Source: Actinomyces gerencseriae DSM 6844
Lineage (GTDB): Bacteria; Actinomycetota; Actinomycetes; Actinomycetales; Actinomycetaceae
Length of the DNA stretch: 64,000 nucleotides
Direction: 5' to 3'
NCBI RefSeq assembly: GCF_000429265.1
Contig: NZ_KE386872.1
Location: 232,430 to 296,429, forward strand
The position numbers and the translations under genes were made by a program. Under the pieces are notes generated by a model. That model searched no databases. It was not told where the DNA came from and saw only the letters and a program-made list of their open reading frames with translations. Within the stretch, counting starts at the first letter, position 1; the number at the start of each line of letters is the position of its first letter. Positions 32,081 to 41,772 of this stretch are shown piece after piece.

Positions 32081-33466
32081 TCACCCGTTGGCGGGCTTGT
32101 AGCTGATGAGCGTGCCGTCCGCGGGGGAGTAGCCGATGATCTGCTTCGGGGCGACCACGTCGAAGACGGCCCCGTTGTCCGGGTCCAGCCCCTCGAAGGC
32201 GATCCGCTCGCCCGTCGCGGAGTCGAACATCAGTGAGAAGGGGATTTCGTTGGTCACCTGCCTCATTCCCGCTGTCACCACCTTCGCTTTGTCGGAGACC
32301 TGAGTGGCGACCCTGTCGAAGCACGGGAAGGTGTCCTTGTCGAAGCCGGACAGGTCGATCGTGGCGGCATTCGTCATCGAGAGCTTCTGCGCGCAGTCCT
32401 TACTGCCATCGGTCGTGAATTCCATTGTTCCGGCCAGCGGCCCGGAGTCGTTCTTCAGCCACACCGCTTGGAAGTCCTTGACCGAACGAGGGGCCGGGAA
32501 GTACATCGGCTGGTCGCCATCGGGACTCCTCTGCGGGGTGTGCGTGGACGTGGCGCGCCCGCCGTCCACGTCGTAGAAGGATAGGTGCCATTCCTTCGAG
32601 GACTGCGCCACCGAGAGGATGGCCCAGCCCTCGGCGGTGCTCGTGATGGCGTAGACGGAGGTGTTCTTCTCCGGCATGACGAAGTCGAGGATCTCCCCGG
32701 TACTGATGTTGATGACGTAGCGGGAGGCGATGATGACGTACTTCGTGCCGGACAGCACGTGCACCGTCGCGTAGTTGTCGCCGGACTCGGAGATTTCTGC
32801 GACGACGTCGGTCGCGTCGGCGGACGAGCCTTTGATGAGGGCGCGGATCGCGGAGGACCATGCGGGGGTGGTGTCGCCTTCGCGGTAGCCTGCGCAGGTG
32901 GTTTTCTGGCAGGCGACGACGGTGTCGCCGGCGACGACGGGAACGGCGTCGGTGGGCCATGGGGCGTCGGTGGTGTTGCCGGTGGTGATGTCGTAGAGGG
33001 TCGTGCCGTGGATGAGGGTGTTCTTGCCCCAGATGAGGAAGGCGGGGTAGACGGGGTTGTTCTTAGCGCCGCTCGTGGCGATGCTGTCCGCAGTGGTGTC
33101 CACGGTGGTGGTCCAGGCCGTGGACGGGCCGGAGTCGTCCATGGTGTAGGCGGTCAGGGTGGAGTTCCGGGTGTCGTCGCCGTCGGTCTTGACGGAGAAG
33201 AGGTGGTCGGCGGAGGTGAAGATGGAAGCGCCGGGGTCGATGGTCGTGGACCACTGCTGGGTCGAGCCCGATGCCCACGAGTCCGACGGAGGCATGTAGT
33301 ACAGATAGTCCACGGCGGCCGGATGGGCGTAGTTGGTGTCTCCGGCGGCCAGCAGCCCGCCTCCGACGACTCCTCCCAGGGTCAGCGCTCCGATGAGGAC
33401 GGCGATGACCGCCGTGCGCAGGTCGAGGTGCGGGCGGCGATCGGGCGCGGGTGCGGGCGGACTCAT
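32081..33466 (-). CDS. Membrane-anchored protein with beta-propeller-like exported domain
   Basis: The 461-residue protein has a short cytoplasmic N-terminus, one membrane segment at about residues 18-42 and a large exported domain. That domain has regularly spaced strand patterns (TLTAYTMDDSG, TTLYDITTGN, VINISTGEIL, LSFYDVDGG, ERIAFEGLDPDNG). Such spacing resembles PQQ/WD-like propellers. There are four to six Cys in the exported part. No catalytic site is recognised and the function is unknown. The gene converges on the secretion-locus remnants and its promoter lies in the 33467-33683 gap. Confidence 0.7.
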   Translation of the reverse strand: MSPPAPAPDRRPHLDLRTAVIAVLIGALTLGGVVGGGLLAAGDTNYAHPAAVDYLYYMPPSDSWASGSTQQWSTTIDPGASIFTSADHLFSVKTDGDDTRNSTLTAYTMDDSGPSTAWTTTVDTTADSIATSGAKNNPVYPAFLIWGKNTLIHGTTLYDITTGNTTDAPWPTDAVPVVAGDTVVACQKTTCAGYREGDTTPAWSSAIRALIKGSSADATDVVAEISESGDNYATVHVLSGTKYVIIASRYVINISTGEILDFVMPEKNTSVYAITSTAEGWAILSVAQSSKEWHLSFYDVDGGRATSTHTPQRSPDGDQPMYFPAPRSVKDFQAVWLKNDSGPLAGTMEFTTDGSKDCAQKLSMTNAATIDLSGFDKDTFPCFDRVATQVSDKAKVVTAGMRQVTNEIPFSLMFDSATGERIAFEGLDPDNGAVFDVVAPKQIIGYSPADGTLISYKPANG

Positions 33467-33550
33467 GCGGCCGATGGTAGCGGTGCCGCGGCTCCCGCTG
33501 GCGGGAGTGGTGGGTGAGAGGCGGGGGTGAGTTACTGGTTCGCCGCTCCC

Positions 33551-33586
33551 TTCGCCGAGATCGGTCCGGTTCCGCGCCGAGATCGG
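33551..33586. repeat. 22-bp repeat family, site B (reverse orientation)
   Basis: A terminal unit (33551-33564, TTCGCCGAGATCGG) and a full unit (33565-33586) are the reverse complement of the repeat at 32025. The site lies upstream of the beta-propeller-like gene and before the TadE-like fragment. It is the only copy that is not between convergent intact genes. Confidence 0.7.
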
Positions 33587-33683
33587 TCCGACGATGCCGC
33601 GGCCCCGGCAGGCGGAAGCGTGAGTCGGGCGGCGGTGTGTTAGTGGTCGGGGGTTGGGACGTTGATGGTCTGGATCTCGGTGA

Positions 33684-33974
33684 CGGGGATGGGAGCAGGC
33701 CGCGCGGGCCGGCGCCCAGAGGGTCCAGGTCGGCGAGCTCCGCCGGAGCGGCGCCGTCGTCTTCGACGCCCGGGAGGCGAGGGCGGCGGCGAACGCCTAC
33801 CTGTCCTCGGCCGGCGGCACCGGCGCGGCCGGGTCGGACGTGACGACCACCGGGAACACGGTGACCGTCACGATGGAGGAGGACGTCCCCACCTTCATGC
33901 TCTCCCTGGTCGGCCTGTCCACCGTCCACATCACCGTCTCAGGCTCCGCGGAGGCGGAGACCGGATCCAACTAG
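33684..33974 (+). pseudogene. TadE/pilus-assembly-like protein lacking its N-terminus
   Basis: The frame from 33684 encodes EQAARAGAQRVQVGELRR, then DAREARAAANAYLSSAGG, VTVTMEEDVPTFMLSLVGL and ITVSGSAEAE before a TAG at 33972. This matches the C-terminal part of the short TadE/TadG-like proteins of Flp-type pilus loci. The expected N-terminal membrane helix is missing. An in-frame TGA at 33681-33683 lies directly upstream, and no start codon is available. It is probably a truncated gene; the LysM-BTAD gene begins 17 bp later, as is usual in such loci. Confidence 0.6.
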
Positions 33975-33990
33975 GAAAGGTCAGAGACTC

Positions 33991-36820
33991 GTGGCCTCCC
34001 GCCAGTCCGCTGCCGTCATCGGACCCGAGCGCTTCCGAGCGCCCGCGAGCAGCCCCGGAGCGACGGGGCGCTCACTGCTCGCCGGTCTCGCGCTGCTCCT
34101 CGTCGTCGTCGGCCTGCCGATCCTCCTGCTCACCACCCTGGGGCTGCCGCCCATCCCGACCGACCTGTCGCTGAGCGTCCTGACCCGCGCCGTGTCCGTC
34201 GATGCGCTGCTGGGCGTGCTCGTCTGGGTCGTGTGGCTGGCATGGCTCCAGTTCACCGCGTGCACCGCGGTCGAGCTGGTCTCAGCCCTGCGCGGCGACG
34301 ACGTGCCCGGGCACCTGCCGCTGTCGGGCGGCATGCAGTCGCTGGTGCGCAGGCTGGTCATCACCGCGCTGCTGATCACCTCGGCCTCCACGCCGGCCGT
34401 CGCGGCGCCCGCCGCAGCGCCCCCGACCCCCGCGCCGACGGCGACGGCGGCAGCCGTGGAGGCGCCCCGGGGGGACGCGGCTCCCGTCCCGGGGAGCGGC
34501 TCGTCGGCCGATTCAGCTGCCGGACCGGTGACCAGCCGGCTAGAGGATCAGGATTCCCGACTCCCCCAGGGGCCCCAGGTCTCCCAGGACCCTCAGTCCT
34601 CCCAGGGCTCCGGTGACACCGGCACGGTGGTCGGCAACGTGACCTACAAGCTCGGCGACACGGTGCTGGACCCGGAGATCGGCGCTCAGCTCGTGGGTCA
34701 GCGCGTCTACGTGGTCCAGCCGCCGCAGGGCCACTACCACGACAACCTCTGGGACATCGCCGAGCGCACGCTCGGCGACGGCCGCGCCTATCAGCAGATC
34801 TACGACCTCAACGCCGGCCGGACGCAGCCCGATGGCCGGTCCTTGGAGCTGGCGCGCCTCATCCAGCCGAACTGGTACCTCATCATGCCGGAGTCGGCGA
34901 CCGACGTCCCCCGCGTCGAGGCCGTGACGACCCTCGCCCCGCCCGCGCCGGCCCCCGAGCCGGAGCCCACGGGCGGGGAGCAGCAGCAGGCGCCCCCGGC
35001 TCAGCGGATCGACGACGTCCTCCCGGCGGACCTCCCCGCGTTCGGGGCGATCACGGCCGCCTCCGTACTCGCCCTGCTGACCCGGAGACGGCGCTACGGC
35101 TCCTGGAGGTTCCCCGACTCCGACGCGGGCGAGCTCGAGAGACTCCTGCGGGTCGGCGCCGACCCCGAGCGCGCGGGGCGGCTCGACACCGCCCTGCGGT
35201 CCCTGTCCGACCTCGCCGCCCCGCCCGAGCCCTACGCGGCCGGGGTCGACGACTCCGCGGTGATCCTGTTCCTGACGCGGGGCGTCCCGGAGGCCCCCGC
35301 GCCGTGGCGGACGCGTAAGGAGGGCAGGATCTGGGAGCTGCCGCGGGAGGCGGACGTCCGGGCCCCCGCCGAGCCCGCCCGGGTGGGGACCGGACTGGTG
35401 ACCCTGGGCCGGGACGAGCGGGGGACCGATGTGCTCATCGACCTGAGCATGGTCGACGGCGACGTGGCCGTGGGCGGCGCGCCCTCGCTCGCCGCCGAGA
35501 TCGTCTCGGCCCTCGCCCTGGAGCTGTGCACCAACCCGTGGTCGGCTCGCGTCCGGGTCACCGGCGTCGGCCTGCCCTCCGCCCTGCACTCCCTGTGCGG
35601 GGCCCGCCTGGAGGCCGCCCCGGACATCGCCGGCGCAGTCGGCGGCAGCGGCGCAGCGGGTGCGGCGGGCGCGGCTAGCGATGGTGGCGCGCCCTCGCCC
35701 GCCGAGGTCCTCACCGGTCGGCGCGGGGGCGTCGGCGCCGGCAACAGCGACAACGGATACAACAATCACATCGTGCTGGCCGTCAGCCAGGAGGTCGTCC
35801 CTCCCGCGCCCGTGGGCGGCCGCGGGGTCGCGCTCGTGCGCACCGGCGGTGGCAATGCCCGTTGGCGCATCGAGGTGGACTCCTCGGGCGGAGCGCGCGT
35901 CGAGCCGCTCGACGTCGCCGTGCGGGTCACGCGCGCCACGGAGGCCGATCTGGAGGCCCTGGGCGAGCTCTTCGCCGATCCCGTCGCGGGAGGGCGTCCC
36001 CCCCGTGCCCGAGCCGCCCTCGCCACCATCGGCCGCGGCGCTGCGCAGCGCGCCGGTGCGCGTCCAGGTGCTCGGCCCCGCCGTCGTCGTGGCTCCCGGC
36101 GCGGTGGATCCCGAGCGGCTCCCGCTGCTCACCGAGGAAGTCGCGTGCCTGGCCCTGCACCGCGAGGGACTCCACCCCCGCGTGCTCGGATCCATGATCT
36201 GGCCGCTGGGCGTGACGGGCGACGTCGTGGCGGCCTCGATCGATCGGCTCCGCTCCTGGCTGGGGCGCGACGAGACCGGGGCGGACCACCTGCGCGAGGA
36301 CGCCGAGGGCAGGCTGACGCTCGCCCCCGACGTGGCCGTGGACTGGGACGTGCTCCGCGGCCTGCTGGCGGCGGCCCGGCGCGCTGAGGCGCGAGGGGGC
36401 GACGAGGAGGAGCTCCGCCTGCTCCAGGAGGCGCTGCGACTCGTGCGCGGCCCCGTGTGCCAGGGCGCCGACCAGGGCCGCTACGGGTGGCTCGCCCGCT
36501 TGCGCACCACCCACGAGTCCGAGGGGCTCATCACCGACGCCGCCCATCGCGTCGCCGTCCTCCTGGGCGATGACGACCCCGACGGGGCCGCCGGAGCGAT
36601 CGCGGTGGGACTCCAGGTGGTCGATCTCGACCAGCGCCTGTGGCGGGACGACCTGCGCCTGGCCGCCGCGTCGGGCCAGGACCGGCTCGCCGCACGAGTG
36701 AACGCCCTTCTCGATCTGTCCGGGGCCGATGACCTGCGCCGGGTCGATCCCCGTACTGCGGCTCTTGTCGAGGAGCTGGCTCCGGGGCGGGGGCTGGGGG
36801 TGCGGCGTCGTCCGGCGTGA
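33991..36820 (+). CDS. LysM-BTAD domain membrane protein, frameshifted at a C7 tract
   Basis: The first frame encodes two membrane segments (about residues 30-85), a third hydrophobic stretch at 120-140, a Pro/Ser linker and a LysM-like segment (DNLWDIAERTLGDGRAYQQIYDLNAGRTQPDG). A further membrane segment near 345-360 precedes a large soluble region. At about residue 670 a run of seven C (35998-36004) breaks the frame. Removing one C joins it to the second frame, which carries a bacterial transcriptional activator (BTAD) domain (VAVDWDVLRGLLAAARRAEA) to 36820. The repaired protein has 942 residues. Such LysM-BTAD proteins accompany Tad pilus genes. The shift could be a sequencing error, a mutation or slippage-based switching. 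Confidence 0.75.
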
Positions 36821-36935
36821 GCGGTTCGGGACGGTCCTTCCGGGCGCCACCCCGGTTTCGGGTGACGGGGTCCGCCGTCGGCTCGGGCTCTGGGGCCGGC
36901 CCCGCAGCCCCGGCAACCGAGCGCGGGTCGCCGGA

Positions 36936-37085
36936 CCGGTCTCGAGCCGGAACTCGACCGATTTCGACGCGGAACTGAACCGATCTCGAGCCGGAACTCG
37001 ACCGATCTCGGCGCGGAACCGGACCGATCTCGAGCCGGAACTGAACCGATCTCGGCGCGGAACTGAACCGATCTCGGCGAAGGAG
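36936..37085. repeat. 22-bp repeat family, site C (six full units)
   Basis: Units start at 36936, 36958, 36980, 37002, 37024 and 37046, exactly 22 bp apart, and a terminal unit at 37068 reads CCGATCTCGGCGAAGG. Each unit begins CCGATCTCG (with small changes) and contains CGGAAC near its end. The unit core CCGA-TC-TCGG can form a short hairpin. The array lies between the convergent BTAD gene (ending 36820) and the polyol dehydrogenase gene (ending 37117). Nothing else is seen in the 296-bp gap. Confidence 0.85.
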
Positions 37086-37116
37086 CCGGGCTGCCATGGC
37101 GGTCTCCGGGCTCGTC

Positions 37117-39312
37117 TCAGGGCCTCGCGGTCGTCGCCGCCCTCAGGGCCGAGCGCAGCCCCTCGGCGGCCAGCTGCTGGCGGGCGCGCAGGAAGGCGGC
37201 CCGCAGCTCGGGCGAGGAGGCGAGGTCGCCGAGCACTTCCGGCAGATCCAGGAATGCGCCGGGCCGGTCGCGATCTTCGCGCACGGCGTCCAGGAGCCGG
37301 TCGCGCAGCGGATCGGGCAGCTCCCGGGCGTCGGCGCCGGAGCGCTCGAAGTCGTCGAGGCGCTGGCGCCAGCCGGCCAGGATGAGGGCCCCGTGCCCGA
37401 CGCCGTCGCCCGCGGCGATGCGATCCCGGATGACGGGGGCGAGGAAGGTCGCCAGCCGGTCGGAGGCGTCCACCACCTGACGGTCCAGGGTGTCGCGCAC
37501 CGCCTCCCCGGCGAGGCGCTCCTCCAGGGACCGGCAGTAGGCCCCCAGGTCGATGCCGGGGACGGAACCGAGCGTCGGCAGCGCCTCGTGGCGCATGTAG
37601 CTGCCGACGAACCCCGCGATGTCCGCGTCCTGCATGGCCTCGTGCACCATGGTGCGCCCGGCGAGCAGGCCGAGGTGGCCCAGCGCCTGATGGGAGGCGT
37701 TGAGCAGGCGCAGCTTCATCCGCTCGTAGGGGGTGACGTCCTCGACGACGCGCGCCCCGACGTCCTCGAAGGCGGGGCGCCCCGCGCGGAAGCGGTCCTC
37801 GACCACCCACTGGATGAAGGACTCGGCGCGCACGGGCCAGGCGTCCTCGACGCCGAAGTGCTCGGCGAGGTCCATCCTGGTGCGATCGGTGGTCGCGGGC
37901 GTGATGCGGTCGACCATGGAGCCGGGGAAGTCGACGTGCTCGTCGATCCAGGGCGCGAGGTCGGGGGCGCGGCGCAGCGCGAAGCCGCGCACCGCCTCCC
38001 GGGCGGCCTCGCCGTTGCGAGGCAGGTTGTCGCAGCTCATGATCGTCACGCCCCCGGCGCCGGCGAGCCTGCGACGCTCCAGCGCGGCGACGATGAGCCC
38101 CAGGGCGCTGCCCGGCGCTGCGCCGTCATCCGCCGCGAGATCGGCGAGCACGGCCTCGGAGCGGGGGGAGAACGCGCCCGCGCCGTCGGTCTCGTAGCCT
38201 CCCTCGGTGATCGTCATGGAGATGATCCGGGTCCGCGGGTCCGCCAGCGCGTCGATGACGGCCCGCGGCTCCTCGGGGGCGAACAGGTACTGCGAGAGCG
38301 CGCCGATCACGCGGGCGTGCTCGCTCCCGTCGGGATCGACCGTGACCAGGGTGTAGAGGTCGTCCTGCGCCGCGAGCGCGTCGCGCAGGGCCCGGTCGTG
38401 CTCAAGGACGCCGACCCCGACGAGCCGCCAGCGCAGGTCCCCGCCCCGGCGGAGGCGGTCGATGTACTGGGCGAGGTGGGCGCGGTGGAAGCCGCCGACG
38501 CCGAGGTGGACGATCTGGCGGTCCCCGGTCCGGCGGTCGTAGTCGGGGACGGCGACGGACTCGTCCAGGCGGGGCAGGGACGAGGCCGTCAGTGCGATGC
38601 TCGTGGCCCCCTTCCCCCGCTCCAGCACGACATCGGCGAGGGCGCGGGTGCGCTCGACGGTCCGCGCGTTGCGCGCGTCGACCGTGCGCACCCACTGCTC
38701 CGAGTGGGCGGGGTCGTCGCCGTGCGCGATGCGCCTGGCCACGAGCCGCTCCGTCCGCAGGGCCCGGGGCGCCTCCACGTACCACGTGGTGTCGAGCAGT
38801 GGGGCGATGACCCGCCAGCCGTCGTCGTCGTGCAGCAGGTAGTTGCCCTCGGTGACGACGAGCGGCACGCGGCGCGGGATCGCGATCGATCCGGCGATCG
38901 GCTTCTCGATGGAGCGGTCGAAATCGGGGGCGTAGACGACCTCCTCGTCCTGGCGGCGCAGACGGGTCAGGAGTGATGCGAAGCCGCCGACGTCGAAGGT
39001 GTCGGGGGCTCCCATCCGGTCGCGGCTCCCCTGACGGACGAGCTCCTCCTGCGCGAGGTGGAAGCCGTCCATGGGGACCAGGACGGCGTCGTCCCCCACC
39101 GCCTGGACGATCTTCCGGGCGACTGTCGACTTGCCGGACCCCGGCGGCCCGATGATCCCCAGGATGACCCGTCCGCCGGCTCTCGCCGCCCGGGCGGCGA
39201 GAGCGTTGGCCAGATCGACGGCCAGGGACAGGTCCTCGATCCGAGTCTGGTCGGGCGCGGAACGGTCGTCCCGGCCGGCGGGGCGGCGAGGGCCGCCCGG
39301 TGTCTCGCGCAT
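37117..39312 (-). CDS. Fusion of a P-loop sugar kinase and a mannitol/arabinitol-type dehydrogenase
   Basis: The 731-residue protein joins two enzymes. Residues 1-215 form a uridine-kinase/phosphoribulokinase-like P-loop kinase with Walker A GPPGSGKS at 55-62, VPMDGFHL and a TEGNYLL motif, as in fructose and pantothenate-kinase-like proteins. Residues 240-731 form a long-chain polyol dehydrogenase with the NAD-binding HLGVGGFHRAH and the catalytic KLRLLNASH (K-x4-N-x2-H). The fusion would oxidise a polyol such as mannitol or arabinitol to a ketose and phosphorylate it. The divergent SDR, the LacI gene and shared operators support a polyol-use locus. Which polyol is unknown. Confidence 0.85.
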   Translation of the reverse strand: MRETPGGPRRPAGRDDRSAPDQTRIEDLSLAVDLANALAARAARAGGRVILGIIGPPGSGKSTVARKIVQAVGDDAVLVPMDGFHLAQEELVRQGSRDRMGAPDTFDVGGFASLLTRLRRQDEEVVYAPDFDRSIEKPIAGSIAIPRRVPLVVTEGNYLLHDDDGWRVIAPLLDTTWYVEAPRALRTERLVARRIAHGDDPAHSEQWVRTVDARNARTVERTRALADVVLERGKGATSIALTASSLPRLDESVAVPDYDRRTGDRQIVHLGVGGFHRAHLAQYIDRLRRGGDLRWRLVGVGVLEHDRALRDALAAQDDLYTLVTVDPDGSEHARVIGALSQYLFAPEEPRAVIDALADPRTRIISMTITEGGYETDGAGAFSPRSEAVLADLAADDGAAPGSALGLIVAALERRRLAGAGGVTIMSCDNLPRNGEAAREAVRGFALRRAPDLAPWIDEHVDFPGSMVDRITPATTDRTRMDLAEHFGVEDAWPVRAESFIQWVVEDRFRAGRPAFEDVGARVVEDVTPYERMKLRLLNASHQALGHLGLLAGRTMVHEAMQDADIAGFVGSYMRHEALPTLGSVPGIDLGAYCRSLEERLAGEAVRDTLDRQVVDASDRLATFLAPVIRDRIAAGDGVGHGALILAGWRQRLDDFERSGADARELPDPLRDRLLDAVREDRDRPGAFLDLPEVLGDLASSPELRAAFLRARQQLAAEGLRSALRAATTARP

Positions 39313-39429
39313 GGCTCCTCCTCGTTGAGCGCGCCGGTGCGCCGCTGCTCCGACGCGCTGGTGCGGTGGTGCGCTTCGGCGCGGCGGTTCGCTTCGGCGA
39401 CGGGTGATCCGGTAGTCCGGGTGATTCGA

Positions 39430-39491
39430 ACGCTAATCGCCTATGACACCGGAATCAATCGTGATCAGTGCCATAATGACACCGGAGTCAT
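39430..39491. promoter_or_regulatory. Paired LacI-type operators in the divergent polyol promoter
   Basis: ATGACACCGGAGTCAT (39476-39491) is a near-perfect palindrome of the CCGG-centred kind used by LacI-family proteins. A second copy, ATGACACCGGAATCAA, is at 39443-39458. The two are 33 bp apart, about three helical turns. CATAAT at 39472-39477 could be the -10 for the SDR gene. On the minus strand, TTGATT (39458-39453) and TAGCGT (39435-39430), 17 bp apart, could be the promoter of the fusion gene. The likely ligand-bound regulator is the LacI protein at 40517-41533. Confidence 0.65.
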
Positions 39492-39580
39492 GCCGTGTTG
39501 GACTGTCGTCACCGACGCCGGATGCACTGGCGCTCCCGGGTACCCCGCGGGAGGAATGCGAGGGATGCAAGGAGGCACTC

Positions 39581-40312
39581 ATGGACGACTTCTTCAATGG
39601 ACGCACGATTCTGGTGACCGGCGCGAGCGGAGGCATCGGCGGTGCGACCGTCCGGCGTCTGCGGGCGCGCGGCGCGACCGTCCTTGCGGGCGGGCGCGAT
39701 GAGGAGGCCCTGGCGGCCCTGGCCGACGAGACCGGTGCGCGGCCCCTGCCCTTCGAGCTGACCGATGAGGGCAGCGTCCGCGGGGCGATCGAGGGCCGCG
39801 ACCTGTACGGCGTCGTCAACTGCGGGGGCTGGGGCGGGGCCATCGAGACGCCGCTGGAGGCCGACGTCGAGGTCTTCGACAAGGTGATGGCCATCAACGC
39901 CCGCGGCGCGCTGCTCGTGACGAAGTACGCCGCGCGGGAGATGGTGCGCGTGGGGCGGGGCGGAGCCATCGTCAACGTGTCCAGCCAGGCGAGCCTGGTG
40001 GGGCTCAAGGGGCACATCGCCTACGGCTCCTCCAAGGCCGCGCTGGACAACATCACGCGGGTCTCCGCTCTGGAGCTCGGCGAGCACGGCATTCGCGTCA
40101 ACGGCGTCAACCCGACCGTCGTCATGACGCCCATGTCCGCCTGGTACTGGGGCAAGCCGGAGATCGAGGGCCCCTACCTGGAGCAGATGCCCCTGGGCCG
40201 CTGGGCCACCGAGGACGACATCGCCGGGCCCATCGTCTTCCTGCTCAGCGACGATGCGGCCATGATCACCGGCGTGAGCCTGCCGATCGACGGCGGCTAC
40301 ACCAACCGCTGA
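39581..40312 (+). CDS. L-xylulose-reductase-like short-chain dehydrogenase
   Basis: The start MDDFFNGRTILVTG at 39581 follows AAGGAGG (39569-39575), giving 243 residues. The nucleotide site is TGASGGIG at 13-20 and the catalytic set is Ser in NVSSQ with YGSSK. The segments ALELGEHGIRVNGVNPTVVMT and PLGRWATEDDIAGPIVFLLSD closely resemble animal L-xylulose reductase (DCXR). It may interconvert xylitol and L-xylulose or reduce a related ketose. It is divergent from the kinase-dehydrogenase fusion and shares its operators. The LacI gene follows on the same strand after 204 bp. Confidence 0.87.
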   Translation: MDDFFNGRTILVTGASGGIGGATVRRLRARGATVLAGGRDEEALAALADETGARPLPFELTDEGSVRGAIEGRDLYGVVNCGGWGGAIETPLEADVEVFDKVMAINARGALLVTKYAAREMVRVGRGGAIVNVSSQASLVGLKGHIAYGSSKAALDNITRVSALELGEHGIRVNGVNPTVVMTPMSAWYWGKPEIEGPYLEQMPLGRWATEDDIAGPIVFLLSDDAAMITGVSLPIDGGYTNR

Positions 40313-40516
40313 CGGGCGGGCGCGGCCGGGTGCGCAGGTGCGGGCCGACGGCCGGGCGCGCGGCCGCTGCGCCATCGCCGTGGCCGCAGCCTCCGCCGCG
40401 ACGGGCCTCTCCCGAGTGGGCGGCCGACGGACGGCCCCCGCCCGGGCGCCGTCGCCCGCGGTTGAGCGTGGTTCAATGAGTCCCCGTCCGCCCCGTCCCG
40501 AGCCCCAGGAGGCCCG

Positions 40517-41533
40517 ATGGTCACCATGCGCGAGGTGGCCGCGCGCGCGCGAGTGAGCCAGAAGACCGTCTCCCGCGTCTTCAATGACGATCCGCACGTG
40601 CGTCCCGAGACCCGCGAGCGGGTGCGCGGCGTGATGCGGGATCTCGGCTACGTAGCGAACCCGATCGCCGGGGTCTTCCGGTCGGGGAGGGTCCCGGTGC
40701 TCGGCATCGCCGTCCCCGACGTCGGGGATCCGTTCTTCGCCGTGATCGTGAGCGCCGTCGACGCCGTCGCGCGCGAGGCGGACATGTCGACCCTCGTCGC
40801 GAGCCTGGGTCACGACCCGGACCGGGAGGAGGATGTTGTGCGCAACCTCCTGCGTCGGGCTCCGAGCGGTCTCATCATGGCGCCGGTCGGGCCCGACCAG
40901 GGCTATCTCGATGTCACCGCCGCCGGGCTCCCGGTCGTGTTCGTGGATCGGGAGCCGGTCGGCCACGATTCCGACGTCATCCACCACGATGACGCCGCGG
41001 GGGCCCGGCTCGCCGTCGAGCACCTCATCGAGCACGGCCACAGGCGCATCGCCTTCACCGGCGACAGCTCCGACCTGCCCACCACGCGTGAGCGGCTGCG
41101 CGTCCACCGGGAGGTCCTGCGCGAGCACGGACTGGACTGCCGGCCCGAGTTCGAGCGCCTCGGCGTCGTCGATGAGCGGACGGCGGATGAGGCCATCCGG
41201 GGGATCACCGGACTCGCGGAGCCCCCTACCGCCGTGTTCTCATCCAATGCCGCGTGCACCATGCTGCTCGTCCCGCCGCTGCTCGCCGCTGGTCTTTCGC
41301 TGGTCTCCTTCGGGGACTTCCCCATGGCGTCCTCGATTGCGATCCCGGTGTGCGTCGTGGACCAGGATCCCGCGGAGATGGGGTCTCTGGCTGCCGAGCG
41401 GATTCTGGCCCGTGCCCGTGCCCGCGGTGCGGCGGACAGCGGTGCAGCCGGTTCGGTGAAGCGGACCGTGCTTCCCGTCCGCCTCATTCACCGGGGCTCG
41501 TGTCTCCGTCGGGGGCCCGCGCCGACGGCGTGA
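40517..41533 (+). CDS. LacI-family transcriptional regulator of the polyol locus
   Basis: The 338-residue protein has an N-terminal LacI helix-turn-helix (MREVAARARVSQKTVSRVFND) with a hinge helix (NPIAGVFRSGR). The periplasmic-binding-like ligand domain (GIAVPDVGDPFFAVIVSAV onward, with GHRRIAFTGD) follows. AGGAGG at 40507-40512 is close to the ATG at 40517; the ATG at 40526 is an alternative with better spacing. It probably binds the two CCGG-centred operators at 39443 and 39476 and responds to a polyol or ketose. The last 25 residues are Arg/Pro-rich and may be unstructured. Confidence 0.9.
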   Translation: MVTMREVAARARVSQKTVSRVFNDDPHVRPETRERVRGVMRDLGYVANPIAGVFRSGRVPVLGIAVPDVGDPFFAVIVSAVDAVAREADMSTLVASLGHDPDREEDVVRNLLRRAPSGLIMAPVGPDQGYLDVTAAGLPVVFVDREPVGHDSDVIHHDDAAGARLAVEHLIEHGHRRIAFTGDSSDLPTTRERLRVHREVLREHGLDCRPEFERLGVVDERTADEAIRGITGLAEPPTAVFSSNAACTMLLVPPLLAAGLSLVSFGDFPMASSIAIPVCVVDQDPAEMGSLAAERILARARARGAADSGAAGSVKRTVLPVRLIHRGSCLRRGPAPTA

Positions 41534-41601
41534 GGATGCGGGGCGGCGGCGCGCAATGCCGCCGGGTTCGGCCGTCGAGCCTCGGGGCGTCGAGTCGGGC
41601 G

Positions 41602-41646
41602 TTTCGGCGCGAGTCCGACGACGGCGCCGCCCGACTCGCGCCGAAA
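41602..41646. repeat. 14-bp stem inverted repeat, shared element
   Basis: TTTCGGCGCGAGTC (41602-41615) and its exact complement GACTCGCGCCGAAA (41633-41646) form a 14-bp stem with a 17-base loop. About 25 bases including the left arm recur at 58229-58253. The right side, read on the other strand, also recurs at 58218-58242. It is 70 bp beyond the LacI stop and may terminate transcription. Confidence 0.7.
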
Positions 41647-41772
41647 TGCCAGCCTCGTCGAAGCGCGCTCGGCGGGCTCGGTGCGCCCGGCGGTGCGGAG
41701 ATATCGTGAGCGCCTCCTCGACCCCAGACGGCGGCCAGGGCGGCCCTGATGCCCGAGCCTGTGGCGGTCCCG

